64,000 bases of DNA from Lentibacter sp. XHP0401 (GTDB lineage: Bacteria > Pseudomonadota > Alphaproteobacteria > Rhodobacterales > Rhodobacteraceae), in contig NZ_JAOWLC010000004.1 in assembly GCF_025751535.1 (NCBI RefSeq), positions 186,001-250,000 on the forward strand, in the 5' to 3' direction. Every line of letters begins with the position of its first letter. Position 1 is the first letter of the stretch. Shown piece by piece: positions 24,873-34,075 of the stretch. The notes under the pieces were generated by a model. The model searched no databases, had not been told where the DNA came from, and saw nothing but the letters and a program-made list of their open reading frames with translations. The translations under genes and the position numbers were made by a program.

Positions 24873-26333
24873 ATGCGGTTTTTGCGGCGTGGATTGACGG
24901 GGCTTTTTATTCTGGCTGTGACACTCGGCTTTCTGGCCTATGGCGCGATATTGGTGCGGGGTGCTATCAATGACCGCATGAGCCGTGAAGCACGGGCGCC
25001 GCAGGCGCAGGAAAGGGTTTTTTCTGTGAATGCCCAGCGGGTTACGGGCGAAACACTGGTGCCTGTGATCACCGCATATGGCGAGGTGCAAAGCCTGCGC
25101 ACGCTTGAAGTCCGCCCCGCTGTGAGCGGGACTGTTGTCATGATGAGCGAGAATTTCATCGAAGGCGGACGCTTTGCCAAGGGCGAAGTGATGCTCAGAA
25201 TTGACGAAGCGGACGCGCAGTCTGCTTTCGAGCGGGCCGAGGCCGATGTGATGGACGCCGAAGCCGAGGCGCGGGACGCGGCGCGCGCGCTGGAACTGGC
25301 GCGGGACGAGCTTGTGAACAGTGAAGAGCAGGTTGCCTTGCGCGAGCGGGCTTTGGTGCGCCAGCAAGACCTGAAGGCGCGCCGTGTTGGCACGGATGCG
25401 GCAGTGGAGACAGCCGAAATTGCCGCGAGCACGGCCAAGGCGGCGGTGTTGACCCGGAGGCAGGCCATGGCGCAGGCCGAGGCGCGGGTGGACAGCTCGG
25501 CAACGCAGCTTGCGCGGGCGCGTATTGCATTGAATGAGGCGGAGCGCCGCCTTGCCGAGACGGAAATTACGGCCCAGTTTGAGGGTGTGCTTTCAGATGT
25601 GAGCGCAGTTGAGGGGCGGCTTGTAAGCACAGGCGAGCGGCTGGCCGAGCTTGTGGACGCGGAGGCGCTTGAAGTGGCCTTTCGCATTTCAACGCAGGAT
25701 TACGCGCGGCTTCTGGACGACAGCGGACAGTTGAAGCGCGCTGCAATTCTGGCTGTGTTGAGCGATTTTGGCATCGACCTTTCGGCAAAGGGAACGCTGA
25801 GCCGCGCGGGCGCTTCCAACGCGAGTGGAGAGACAGGGCGTGTGCTTTTTGCACGGCTGGAGGCAGCCAAGGGCTTCAAGCCCGGTGATTTTGTGACAGT
25901 GAAGATCAGTGAAGAACCGATGGAAAATGTTTCGCTGATTGCCGCAACGGCGCTGGGTGCGGGTGACACTGTATTGGCGATTGGTGAGGACAACCGGCTT
26001 GAGCTTGTCTCTGTCGAGCTTTTGCGCAGGCAGGGCGACGATGTTATCATCCGTGCGCCCGCGCTGGACGGGCGGCTTATCGTTTCAAAGCGCACACCTT
26101 TGTTGGGTGCGGGAATCCGCGTGACCCCTGTTGAGGCCGCGGCCGCTGTGGAGGCGCCTGCTGCGCCCGAGCTTATCGAACTGACGGATGAACGCCGCGC
26201 GAAGCTTGTGGCCGCTATCGAGGCCAACAGCCGTATGCCCAAGGACGTGCAGGAGCGGATGCTGGCGCAGCTCAAGGAGCCGAAAGTGCCGGCAAGAATG
26301 GTTGAGCGGATTGAAAGCCGCATGGGGGGGTAG
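24873..26333 (+). CDS. RND efflux periplasmic adaptor (HlyD/MFP family)
   Basis: A 486-residue membrane fusion protein with an N-terminal anchor (residues 7-30), a lipoyl half-motif (YGEVQSLRTLEVRPAVSGTV near 67-86), a long alpha-hairpin coiled coil (about 105-240) and a second lipoyl half with ITAQFEGVLSDVSAVEG near 230-246, then beta-barrel and membrane-proximal domains. It ends 3 bases before the pump gene, with which it forms the periplasmic link of a tripartite pump. No outer-membrane TolC-like gene follows. Confidence 0.92.
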   Translation: MRFLRRGLTGLFILAVTLGFLAYGAILVRGAINDRMSREARAPQAQERVFSVNAQRVTGETLVPVITAYGEVQSLRTLEVRPAVSGTVVMMSENFIEGGRFAKGEVMLRIDEADAQSAFERAEADVMDAEAEARDAARALELARDELVNSEEQVALRERALVRQQDLKARRVGTDAAVETAEIAASTAKAAVLTRRQAMAQAEARVDSSATQLARARIALNEAERRLAETEITAQFEGVLSDVSAVEGRLVSTGERLAELVDAEALEVAFRISTQDYARLLDDSGQLKRAAILAVLSDFGIDLSAKGTLSRAGASNASGETGRVLFARLEAAKGFKPGDFVTVKISEEPMENVSLIAATALGAGDTVLAIGEDNRLELVSVELLRRQGDDVIIRAPALDGRLIVSKRTPLLGAGIRVTPVEAAAAVEAPAAPELIELTDERRAKLVAAIEANSRMPKDVQERMLAQLKEPKVPARMVERIESRMGG

Positions 26334-26336
26334 GAT

Positions 26337-29300
26337 ATGCGCGAGGTGGGGCTTATCGGCGGGATCATCTCGTATTTTACGCGCCACAGAACCGTGGCCA
26401 ACCTGCTATTGGTGGCGATGATTGTTGCAGGGCTTGTGGCGACGCCACGGATGCGGGCGCAGTTTTTTCCTGATGTGGTTGTGGACAACGTGTCTGTCTC
26501 GGTGACATGGGACGGCGCAGGCGCCGAGGATGTTGACGCGGGCATTGTGCAGGTGCTCGAACCGGCTCTTCTGGCGGTTGAAGGTGTGGCCGAGGCCAAT
26601 TCGACTTCACGCGAGGGTGTTGCGCGCATTGCGCTGGAGTTTGAGCCCGGTTGGGACATGGCACGTGCCGCCGATGATGTGCAGGCGGCGGTGGATTTTA
26701 TCACGCTGTTGCCCGAGGAGGCCGATGAACCTCAGGTCAGCCGTGGTGTCTGGCGTGATCGTGTGACGGATGTTGTGATTACGGGGCCTGTGGGGGCCGA
26801 GCAGCTTGCGCGCTTTGCCGACGAATTTGTGGCGCGGCTTTTTGAAGGTGGCGTGACGCGCACAACCATCAGGGGGGTCGCGGGGCAAAAGACCAATGTG
26901 ATTGTTGCCACACGCGAACTGATCAAGCATGACATCACCTTTGCCCAGATCGCGGCCGCGATTGGGGAAGAAGTGAAGACCGACCCTGCGGGAACTGTCA
27001 CCGGAGCCAATGCGCGGGTGCGAACCGGTGTTGAAAAACGGAGCCCCGAGCAGATTTCGCAGATTGTGCTGAAGGCGCTTGAGGACGGCTCAAAGCTGAC
27101 TGTCGGTGATGTGGCACAGATCGAGGTTGAGGGCGCTTTGCGCGGCGAGACGTATTTTGTAGGCGCGAACCCTGCAATTTCGGTGCGGGTGGACCGTTCG
27201 GCGAACGGGGATGCGATTGGCATCCAACACGCGGTTGAGGAGGTTGCCGAGAAGCTTGAGGCGACGCTGCCGCCCGGTGTTTCGATTGATCTGATCCGCA
27301 CGCGGGCCGAGGCCATTACGGGGCGGCTTGATATATTGCTCGACAACGGGCTTGTCGGGCTTTTCCTTGTGGTGGGGCTGTTGTTCCTGTTTCTGAATGC
27401 GCGCACGGCGTTTTGGGTGGCGGCGGGGATACCCGTTTCGATGCTGGCAGCGATTGCGCTGATGTATGCCTTTGGGCTGACATTCAATATGATCTCGCTT
27501 TTTGCGCTCATTATCACACTGGGGATTGTTGTTGATGACGCCATTGTGGTGGGCGAACACGCCGATGCGCGCTTGCGAAAGCTGCGTGAAGGGCCTGTGG
27601 AGGCAGCAGAAAACGCCGCCAAGCGCATGGCGATGCCGGTGTTTTCGGCAACGCTGACAACCGTGATTGCCTTTTTTGCACTGACCATGGTTGGCGGGCG
27701 CTTTGGCGATATGATTTCGGATATTCCGTTTACGGTTGTTGTTGTGCTTCTGGCGAGCCTGGTGGAGTGCTTTCTCATTCTGCCAAACCACATGGCACAT
27801 TCTCTCAAACACGCGTTTGAAACGCATTGGTATGACATGCCGAGCCGTGTTGTGAACCGTGGGTTCGAGCACGTCCGCGAGCGCCTTTTCCGCCCTGTCA
27901 TGGCTTGGGTCGTGAAGCTGCGCTATCCTGTTATGGCAGCGGTTGTGTTGGTTCTGGCCTCGCAGGTTGCGATGCTTGTGCGAGGCGATGTGCAGTGGCG
28001 GTTTTTCAACGCGCCCGAGCAGGCTTCGATTTCGGGGAATTTTGCCATGGTTCCCGGGGCAACCCGCGAAGACACCTTCGAGATGATGCGGCTGTTTCAG
28101 CAAGTGGTCGAAACCCTCGGCGCGGAATATGAGGAAAAGTACGGGGCCAACCCGATTGATTATGTTATTGCGCAAGTGGGCGGCAACACAGGGCGCGGGC
28201 TGGCGGGGGCCGACACCAAAGACCCGGACGAGCTTGGCGCGGTTGCGATCGAGCTGATTGATGCGGACCTGCGGCCCTATTCGAGTTTTGCCTTTCTGGC
28301 CGAGCTGCAAGAGCGTTTGCCAACCCATCCGCTGCTGGAAACCGTGAGCTTTCGCGGGTGGCGATCGGGGCCGGGGGGCGACGCGCTTGATGTGCAGTTT
28401 TACGGCGCGGATGCGAACACTTTGAAAGCTGCAAGCGAGGCCTTGAAAGAGGCGGTTGCACAATATCCTGAAGTGAGCGCGGTGGAGGACGACCTTGCCT
28501 ATGACAAGGGTGAGTTTGTGCTGGACCTGAATGCGCGCGGGCAGGCGCTTGGCTTTACCATTGACGGGGTTGGCCGCGAGCTGCGCCACCGCCTCAGCGG
28601 GCTTGAGGCGGCGACATACCCCGAGGGCGCGCGCTCGGCCGAGATCCGTGTCGAGCTGCCTGAAGACGAGCTGACGGCTGATTTTATTTACCGCACGCAG
28701 ATGCGTGCGCCGGGCGGGCAGTATGCGGCGCTGTCCGATATTGTGAGTGTGCGCGAGCAGGCGGGGTTCTCGACCATCCGGCGCGAGAACGGGCTGCGCA
28801 CGGTTTCTGTCACGGGGGACATTTCCGAGGATGATGCCGCGCGGGCGGCCGAGATTATGACAGTGCTTGAGCAGACGATTTTGCCTCGGATTGCCTCGCG
28901 CTTTCAGGTTGAGTGGCGCCTGGCGGGATTGTCAGAGCAGGAAGACGAATTTCTCAACGATGCTTTGACAGGGTTTATCCTCTGTCTGGTCGGGATTTAC
29001 CTTGTGCTGGCGTGGGTTTTTGCCAGCTGGACGCGGCCTGCCGTTGTGATGGCGATCATCCCCTTCGGCCTTGTCGGGACGATTTATGGCCATGCGGCAT
29101 GGGATGTGCCTTTAAGCATGTTCACGGTTGTCGGATTGCTCGGGATGACGGGAATTATCATCAACGATTCGATTGTTCTGATCACCACGATTGACGACTA
29201 TGCCGAAGAACGCGGGCTGGTCCCCTCTATTATTGACGGGGCGGTCGACCGTTTGCGGCCTGTGCTTTTGACCACACTCACAACTGTGCTTGGCCTTGCG

Positions 29301-29720
29301 CCTTTGCTTTACGAGAAGAGTCAGCAGGCGCAGTTCCTCAAACCCACGGTGATTACTCTGGTTTACGGGCTTGGCTTTGGCATGGTGCTTGTGTTGCTGG
29401 TTGTGCCGGCGCTTATTGCGATGCAGGCGGATTTTGCGCGCCAGACAACCGGTTTGCGCCGTGCGGTGAAGGCCAAAGGCGCGCGCGGGGTTCAATTGCC
29501 GGTGGGCATTGGTGCGGCTTTGATTGGTATATGGTTTGCGCTGAGCATCGGCTGGTTTGCAGCGTTTGGCAGCCTGTCGCCTGCGATTGCGCCAGTGTTA
29601 AGCGCGACAACAGCGCTTGGAGCGCTCGGGCTTTTCCTTGCGGGGAGTGTGGTAATTCTGGTGCTGGTGGCGGCCGTGGGCTTTGGTGCGGCGCTGAAGA
29701 TGCGTCAGTCGCAGCCCTGA
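26337..29720 (+). CDS. RND-family efflux permease
   Basis: An 1127-residue inner-membrane pump of the AcrB/MexB hydrophobe-amphiphile group, with 12 membrane helices in two halves and two large periplasmic loops. The proton-relay aspartates appear in TM4 as VVDDAIVVGEHAD near residue 399; the second half has the matching GIIINDSIVLITTIDDYAEE near residue 945. The C-terminus carries two extra hydrophobic stretches after about 1060, longer than the usual pump. Partner adaptor is directly upstream. The end overlaps the convergent DsbD-domain gene by 16 bases. Confidence 0.95.
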   Translation: MREVGLIGGIISYFTRHRTVANLLLVAMIVAGLVATPRMRAQFFPDVVVDNVSVSVTWDGAGAEDVDAGIVQVLEPALLAVEGVAEANSTSREGVARIALEFEPGWDMARAADDVQAAVDFITLLPEEADEPQVSRGVWRDRVTDVVITGPVGAEQLARFADEFVARLFEGGVTRTTIRGVAGQKTNVIVATRELIKHDITFAQIAAAIGEEVKTDPAGTVTGANARVRTGVEKRSPEQISQIVLKALEDGSKLTVGDVAQIEVEGALRGETYFVGANPAISVRVDRSANGDAIGIQHAVEEVAEKLEATLPPGVSIDLIRTRAEAITGRLDILLDNGLVGLFLVVGLLFLFLNARTAFWVAAGIPVSMLAAIALMYAFGLTFNMISLFALIITLGIVVDDAIVVGEHADARLRKLREGPVEAAENAAKRMAMPVFSATLTTVIAFFALTMVGGRFGDMISDIPFTVVVVLLASLVECFLILPNHMAHSLKHAFETHWYDMPSRVVNRGFEHVRERLFRPVMAWVVKLRYPVMAAVVLVLASQVAMLVRGDVQWRFFNAPEQASISGNFAMVPGATREDTFEMMRLFQQVVETLGAEYEEKYGANPIDYVIAQVGGNTGRGLAGADTKDPDELGAVAIELIDADLRPYSSFAFLAELQERLPTHPLLETVSFRGWRSGPGGDALDVQFYGADANTLKAASEALKEAVAQYPEVSAVEDDLAYDKGEFVLDLNARGQALGFTIDGVGRELRHRLSGLEAATYPEGARSAEIRVELPEDELTADFIYRTQMRAPGGQYAALSDIVSVREQAGFSTIRRENGLRTVSVTGDISEDDAARAAEIMTVLEQTILPRIASRFQVEWRLAGLSEQEDEFLNDALTGFILCLVGIYLVLAWVFASWTRPAVVMAIIPFGLVGTIYGHAAWDVPLSMFTVVGLLGMTGIIINDSIVLITTIDDYAEERGLVPSIIDGAVDRLRPVLLTTLTTVLGLAPLLYEKSQQAQFLKPTVITLVYGLGFGMVLVLLVVPALIAMQADFARQTTGLRRAVKAKGARGVQLPVGIGAALIGIWFALSIGWFAAFGSLSPAIAPVLSATTALGALGLFLAGSVVILVLVAAVGFGAALKMRQSQP

Positions 29721-30490
29721 ATATCGACAGCTTCGCGCGAACCGATGAGGGTGAGGCGCAGAGCCGAGCGGTTGAGCGCAAACGCGCCGCCGAGGGCATG
29801 AACAAACTCGGTTTCAAGCTTTAGGCTGCGGCCTATGCGGCTGACTTTCGGATCGGTCGCCCAGACCAAGGGATCACCTGTTTCGACAGCGGCATTCTCG
29901 GGGCTGCCGAGCCGGGGCACATCGGCCAGAACCGTGAGTATGATACCACGTGTGCCTGCGCTCGTTGTGCATCGGATGTTTTCGGCCGCTTTGTGCGGCA
30001 CAGTGGCGAGCGCTTGTTTGATATCGCTTGTGGCGTTGGTGCTGTCGGGGGAGATGATCTCGTTCAGATTGACCTGAAGTGGCACGCAGATGTCTTTACA
30101 GATGCCGATGTCGAGCGTGGCCTTGAAGCGGATCGGCTTGCCCGCATTTTGCGGGCTGAGCGCCATGGGCAGCACGAGGCGGTTTTTGTAGATGATCGCA
30201 CGCATGCCGTTCTGGTCGTAGACCATCGGACGCGGCCAGCTGAAGGTGACGGCCGAGAGATTGCGTGAGGCTTGCCAGCTGAGCTGTGGCGGGATGCCTG
30301 CATCGCCCGGAGCGCGCCAGTAGGTGTGCCACCCGTCAGCGAGGCTGATTTCGATGGCGGCCATGCGTGTTCCGTCGGGTTCTGTCCAGCCGTGCAAAAT
30401 GCGGGTCTGGGCTTTGCTGGCGTATTGATTGGCCAGCGCGGGGAGGGCGAAAGCCAGAAGCGCGGCTGAAAGGGCGATAAGTTTTTTCAT
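29705..30490 (-). CDS. secreted DsbD alpha-domain-like protein
   Basis: A 261-residue protein with a signal peptide (MKKLIALSAALLAFALPALA, cleavage after ALA) and a domain like the N-terminal alpha domain of DsbD/ScsB, with WHTYWRAPGDAGIPPQLSW near 57 and a CxxxC pair in IGICKDICVPLQ near 133. These domains accept electrons from the DsbD membrane core and pass them to periplasmic thiol proteins; here the domain stands alone. Start at ATG 30490; an in-frame upstream start would spoil the signal peptide. Confidence 0.85.
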   Translation of the reverse strand: MKKLIALSAALLAFALPALANQYASKAQTRILHGWTEPDGTRMAAIEISLADGWHTYWRAPGDAGIPPQLSWQASRNLSAVTFSWPRPMVYDQNGMRAIIYKNRLVLPMALSPQNAGKPIRFKATLDIGICKDICVPLQVNLNEIISPDSTNATSDIKQALATVPHKAAENIRCTTSAGTRGIILTVLADVPRLGSPENAAVETGDPLVWATDPKVSRIGRSLKLETEFVHALGGAFALNRSALRLTLIGSREAVDIQGCD

Positions 30491-30619
30491 GAAACTGACA
30501 TGGGGCAAAGGCGGTGAAACGGCAACTCACAATGCGGAGAGAAAGATTTCGCTCGCGGGGCTTGTGATGCGCGGGGGCGCTTGGCTAAGGTGAGGTGAAG
30601 GCAACGAAGGGGTGCGGTT

Positions 30620-31180
30620 ATGAGCGACATGAGCGATCTGACAGGGCAGCTTCTGATTGCCATGCCCGATATCGGTGATCCGCGGTTCGAGCGCTCGGTT
30701 ATTCTGGTTTGCGAGCATTCCAAAGACGGCACGATGGGGCTTATTTTGAACAAGCCTTCTGACGAGATTTCTTTTGCCGAGCTCACCGAACAGCTCAATC
30801 TCGGGGCGTCCGAACGTGCGCATCAGGTGCATTTCGGCGGGCCCGTCGAGATGGGCCGGGGCTTCGTGCTGCATTCCGGCGAATATGTTTCGGGGCTGTC
30901 CTCGCATCTGGTGCTTGAGGATGTGCGCTTGAGCGCTTCGCTTGATGTGCTGGAAGATATGGCACAGGACACAGGGCCGGCACGCGCCTTGCTGATGCTG
31001 GGGTATACCGGTTGGGGTGTAGGGCAACTTGAGAGTGAAATATTGGCGAACGGCTGGTTGAGCGGGCCTGCGGACGCGGAGTTTGTGTTTTCGGGCGGGG
31101 GCGAGCAGATGTGGAGCGCGGCTTTGAAGCGGCTGGGAATTGATCCTTTGTTGCTATCCGCTGCAGCAGGGCACGCTTGA
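30620..31180 (+). CDS. yqgE: YqgE/AlgH family protein
   Basis: A 186-residue cytoplasmic protein of the UPF0301 family, with the signatures LTGQLLIAMPDIGDPRFERS near 7-26, GTMGLILNKPS near 38, HFGGPVEMGRGFVLH near 71 and GYTGWGVGQLESEI near 131. Its function is unsettled; it is linked to alginate regulation in Pseudomonas and to envelope or recombination phenotypes elsewhere. The gene is single, ending just before a paired-hairpin repeat. Confidence 0.93.
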   Translation: MSDMSDLTGQLLIAMPDIGDPRFERSVILVCEHSKDGTMGLILNKPSDEISFAELTEQLNLGASERAHQVHFGGPVEMGRGFVLHSGEYVSGLSSHLVLEDVRLSASLDVLEDMAQDTGPARALLMLGYTGWGVGQLESEILANGWLSGPADAEFVFSGGGEQMWSAALKRLGIDPLLLSAAAGHA

Positions 31181-31210
31181 AAACAGACTCTTATCGCTTC
31201 CTCTTTCTAA

Positions 31211-31276
31211 AAATATCCTGGGGGGGGGCGGGGGGCTAGCCCCCCGCCACGATCGGATTTGCGAAGCAAATTCGAT
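31211..31276. repeat. paired-hairpin intergenic repeat, copy 1
   Basis: Between convergent yqgE and the Sua5 gene. AAAATATCCTGG is followed by a GC hairpin (GGCGGGGGG/CCCCCCGCC, 31227-31248) and a second hairpin with ATCGGATTTGC pairing to GCAAATTCGAT around GAA (31252-31276). The same order recurs at 58316-58382 after rpoH. It probably works as a bidirectional terminator that exists as a dispersed repeat in this genome. Confidence 0.7.
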
Positions 31277-31297
31277 ACCTGCACAGTTGACCAAACA

Positions 31298-32260
31298 TCA
31301 ACGGGGTGCCGCTGCGCGGATAAGCCTGTCGTTTATGGCAAGGCCTATCCCGTGTGCAGGGATCGGCGAGACGGCGATTTTAACCTCCGTTGCATCAAGT
31401 TCGCGCAACATGGCGAAGAGGTTCGCGGCGGCTTCGCGCAAGTCCCCTGCGGGCGAGAGATTGAGCGTGGCGTTTTCAACAGGGCCGAACCCAAGGAGCG
31501 CTTCGCCTTGTTCCGTCGCTGTGACATTGAGGCGCAGGGCTGCGTCGGGTGCGTAGTGCGAGGCTAGCTGGCCCGGGGCGGTGATGGCTGCGGGTGTCGT
31601 GGCCTCATGGAGTTCTGCGCCGAGAGCGGCTTCGAGCATCTCACGGGTGATGGAGCCGTGGCGAAGCAAGGTTGGTGCGCCCGTCTGCCCCAAACCCGTC
31701 AGGCCGACAATTGTGCTTTCCAGCCCGATCTCGGTAGAGCCACCATCCAGCACGGCGTCTATTTTGCCGCTTAGGCCTTCGAGGACATGGGCGGCTGTTG
31801 TTGGGCTGATCTTGCCCGAGGGGTTGGCCGAGGGAGCCGCTATTGGTCCGTTGAAGGCCGTGAGCAGGGCTTGTGCAACAGGGTGCGCAGGGCAGCGCAC
31901 GGCCAGACTATCAAGGCCCGCCGTAACGAGGCTCGCGATACCGTGGCCCTCACACAAAGGTAAAACGAGCGTGAGCGGTCCGGGCCAAAAGGCGGATGCG
32001 AGGCGCTCGGCGGCATCATTCCATTTTACGTAGGTCTGCGCGGCGGCGGAGTTCGGGACATGGACGATGAGGGGGTTGAAACCGGGGCGGCCCTTGGCGG
32101 CGTAGATGCCTGCCACGGCCTTGCCTGCGCGTGCATCGGCGCCGAGGCCATAGACCGTCTCGGTGGGCAGCGCGACGAGCCCGCCATCGGCCAGAAGAGC
32201 GGCGGCTTGGGCTATGCCTGCCTTGTCAGACGGCAAAAGAAGGGTGTTGAGTGATGTCAT
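31298..32260 (-). CDS. threonylcarbamoyl-AMP synthase, long (Sua5) form
   Basis: A 320-residue enzyme that makes threonylcarbamoyl-AMP for the t6A modification of ANN-decoding tRNAs. The YrdC-like N-terminal domain is visible: GGLVALPTETVYGLGADA near 27-44, KGRPGFNPLIVHV near 57, and SANPSGKISPTTA near 141. After residue 205 comes the additional Sua5 domain (HEATTPAAITAPGQLASHYA near 217), marking the long form rather than short TsaC. Faces yqgE across a repeat; single gene. Confidence 0.92.
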   Translation of the reverse strand: MTSLNTLLLPSDKAGIAQAAALLADGGLVALPTETVYGLGADARAGKAVAGIYAAKGRPGFNPLIVHVPNSAAAQTYVKWNDAAERLASAFWPGPLTLVLPLCEGHGIASLVTAGLDSLAVRCPAHPVAQALLTAFNGPIAAPSANPSGKISPTTAAHVLEGLSGKIDAVLDGGSTEIGLESTIVGLTGLGQTGAPTLLRHGSITREMLEAALGAELHEATTPAAITAPGQLASHYAPDAALRLNVTATEQGEALLGFGPVENATLNLSPAGDLREAAANLFAMLRELDATEVKIAVSPIPAHGIGLAINDRLIRAAAPR

Positions 32261-32353
32261 GACGCCGCGTTATTGCAGAATTGAAGTTTGAAAGCTTGTA
32301 TGTCAGGGGGACGTTTTTGCCAAGCGGCCCATTAACCCGTTGAGGAGATTGCC

Positions 32354-34075
32354 ATGAGCTTTCGTGCCCCCGTAAATGACTATCAGTATATCATGCACCA
32401 TGTTGTCGGTTTTGACAAAGTGAGCGGAACAGAACGGTTTGCGGAGGCGAGTGACGATGTGACGGCCGCTGTTCTGACGGAAGCGGGCAGAATGTGTGAC
32501 GAGGTGCTTTTCCCGTTGCAGCGCAACGGTGATCTGGACCCGGCACGGCTTGAAAACGGGGTCGTGCGCACCTCCAAGGGCTTTGCCGACGGCTATAAAG
32601 CGATCCGCGAGGGCGGCTGGGTGTCGGTTGCGGCAAGCCCCGAGCATGGCGGGATGGGCCTGCCTATGACGGTGACAACGGCAGTGAACGAGATGATGAG
32701 CGCGGCTTGTTTGAGCTTGCAGCTTAACCCGTTGATGACGCAGGGGCAGATTGAAGCGCTCGAGCATCATGCGAGCGAGGAGCTTAAGGCGATCTATCTG
32801 CCCAAGCTTGTTTCGGGCGAGTGGTGCGGGACAATGAACCTGACCGAGGCGCAGGCGGGCAGCGATGTTGGCGCGCTTTCCAGCAAGGCCGTTGCGAATG
32901 GTGACGGGACATATGCCATTTCGGGGCAGAAGATATATATCAGCTGGGGCGACAACGACTTTAGCGATAATGTTTGCCACCTTGTGCTGGCGCGATTGCC
33001 TGATGCGCCTGCGGGCACCAAGGGGATCAGCCTGTTTCTGGTTCCGAAATTTTTGCCGGACAACAACGGCGAGGCAGGTGTGGCCAATACGCTGAAGGTT
33101 GTGAGCCTTGAACATAAGCTTGGCCTGCACGGCAGTCCGACCGCTGTAATGCAATATGACGGCGCGACAGGCTGGCTTGTGGGCGAGGAAAACAAAGGTA
33201 TGGCCGCGATGTTCACGATGATGAACAACGCGCGGCTGGGTGTGGGGTGTCAGGGGATTGGCGCGGGCGAAGGCGCTTACCAGAAGGCTCTGGCCTATGC
33301 GATGGAACGCAAACAGGGGCGCACGCCCGTTGAGGGCGGCACCGGCACGATTGTTGACCATGCCGATGTGCGCCGCATGTTGGCGACGATGCGTGCGGAG
33401 CTGTTTGCAGCACGGGCCATTGCTCTGGCCAATGCGGTTGCGATTGATATGGGCACCGCCACAGGCGAGGCCGACTGGGCCGCGCGGGCGGCTTTGCTGA
33501 CACCTATCACCAAGGCGTTTGGCACGGACACGGGTATCAAAGTAGCAGAAATGGGCGTGCAGGTGCATGGCGGTATGGGCTTTATTGAAGAAACAGGTGC
33601 CTCGCAATACGCCCGCGATGTGCGTGTGACGGCGATTTACGAGGGCACGAACGGCATCCAGTCCATGGACCTTGTCGGCCGCAAGCTGATGGACGGTGGC
33701 GAGGCGGCGCATGCGCTGATTGACGAGATGCAGGGCTTTGCCGAGGAAGCGCGCGCGACGCGCCCCCGTATGGCAGGGCTTGTCTGGGATGCGACCGAGA
33801 ATTTGCGCGAGGCGACAGAATGGATGGTGGCGCAGAAGGATATGACGGCGCGTTTTGCGGGGTCGGTTCCGTTTCTGGCGGCGTATGCGCGTGTCTTGGG
33901 CGGATATTTCCACCTGCGCGCTGCTGTGGCTGAGGGGGGCGAAGGGCCGCGCACGAAACTTGCGCGGTTTTACATCAACCGGCTGCTGCCCGAACATAAG
34001 GCGCAGTTGGGCCACGCCATGCAGGGTGCTGACGATCTTTATGCGCTGGGCATCGAGGATTTGGAAAGCGCATGA
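32354..34075 (+). CDS. acyl-CoA dehydrogenase, DmdC-like
   Basis: A 573-residue acyl-CoA dehydrogenase, longer than the usual 380 because of a C-terminal extension found in the AidB/DmdC-type groups. Substrate and FAD contacts appear as GTMNLTEAQAGSDVGALSSK near 157 and VQVHGGMGFIEETGASQYAR near 402, with the catalytic-region IYEGTNGIQ near 430. The best-known Roseobacter members of this size (DmdC) oxidise 3-methylmercaptopropionyl-CoA from DMSP, but I cannot prove the substrate; a medium-chain fatty acyl-CoA is equally possible. ATGA overlap with the MBL gene. Confidence 0.85.
   Translation: MSFRAPVNDYQYIMHHVVGFDKVSGTERFAEASDDVTAAVLTEAGRMCDEVLFPLQRNGDLDPARLENGVVRTSKGFADGYKAIREGGWVSVAASPEHGGMGLPMTVTTAVNEMMSAACLSLQLNPLMTQGQIEALEHHASEELKAIYLPKLVSGEWCGTMNLTEAQAGSDVGALSSKAVANGDGTYAISGQKIYISWGDNDFSDNVCHLVLARLPDAPAGTKGISLFLVPKFLPDNNGEAGVANTLKVVSLEHKLGLHGSPTAVMQYDGATGWLVGEENKGMAAMFTMMNNARLGVGCQGIGAGEGAYQKALAYAMERKQGRTPVEGGTGTIVDHADVRRMLATMRAELFAARAIALANAVAIDMGTATGEADWAARAALLTPITKAFGTDTGIKVAEMGVQVHGGMGFIEETGASQYARDVRVTAIYEGTNGIQSMDLVGRKLMDGGEAAHALIDEMQGFAEEARATRPRMAGLVWDATENLREATEWMVAQKDMTARFAGSVPFLAAYARVLGGYFHLRAAVAEGGEGPRTKLARFYINRLLPEHKAQLGHAMQGADDLYALGIEDLESA

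Noticed and set aside
25000-30000. Long antisense frames opposite the RND pump genes (up to about 500 codons)
   Set aside because: They mirror the high-GC codon positions of the pump genes and show no domains, signal peptides or ribosome binding sites.
32303-34015. 570-codon frame antisense to the acyl-CoA dehydrogenase
   Set aside because: Composition rich in R, H and Q is typical of reverse-strand shadows; the plus-strand protein has a full family match.
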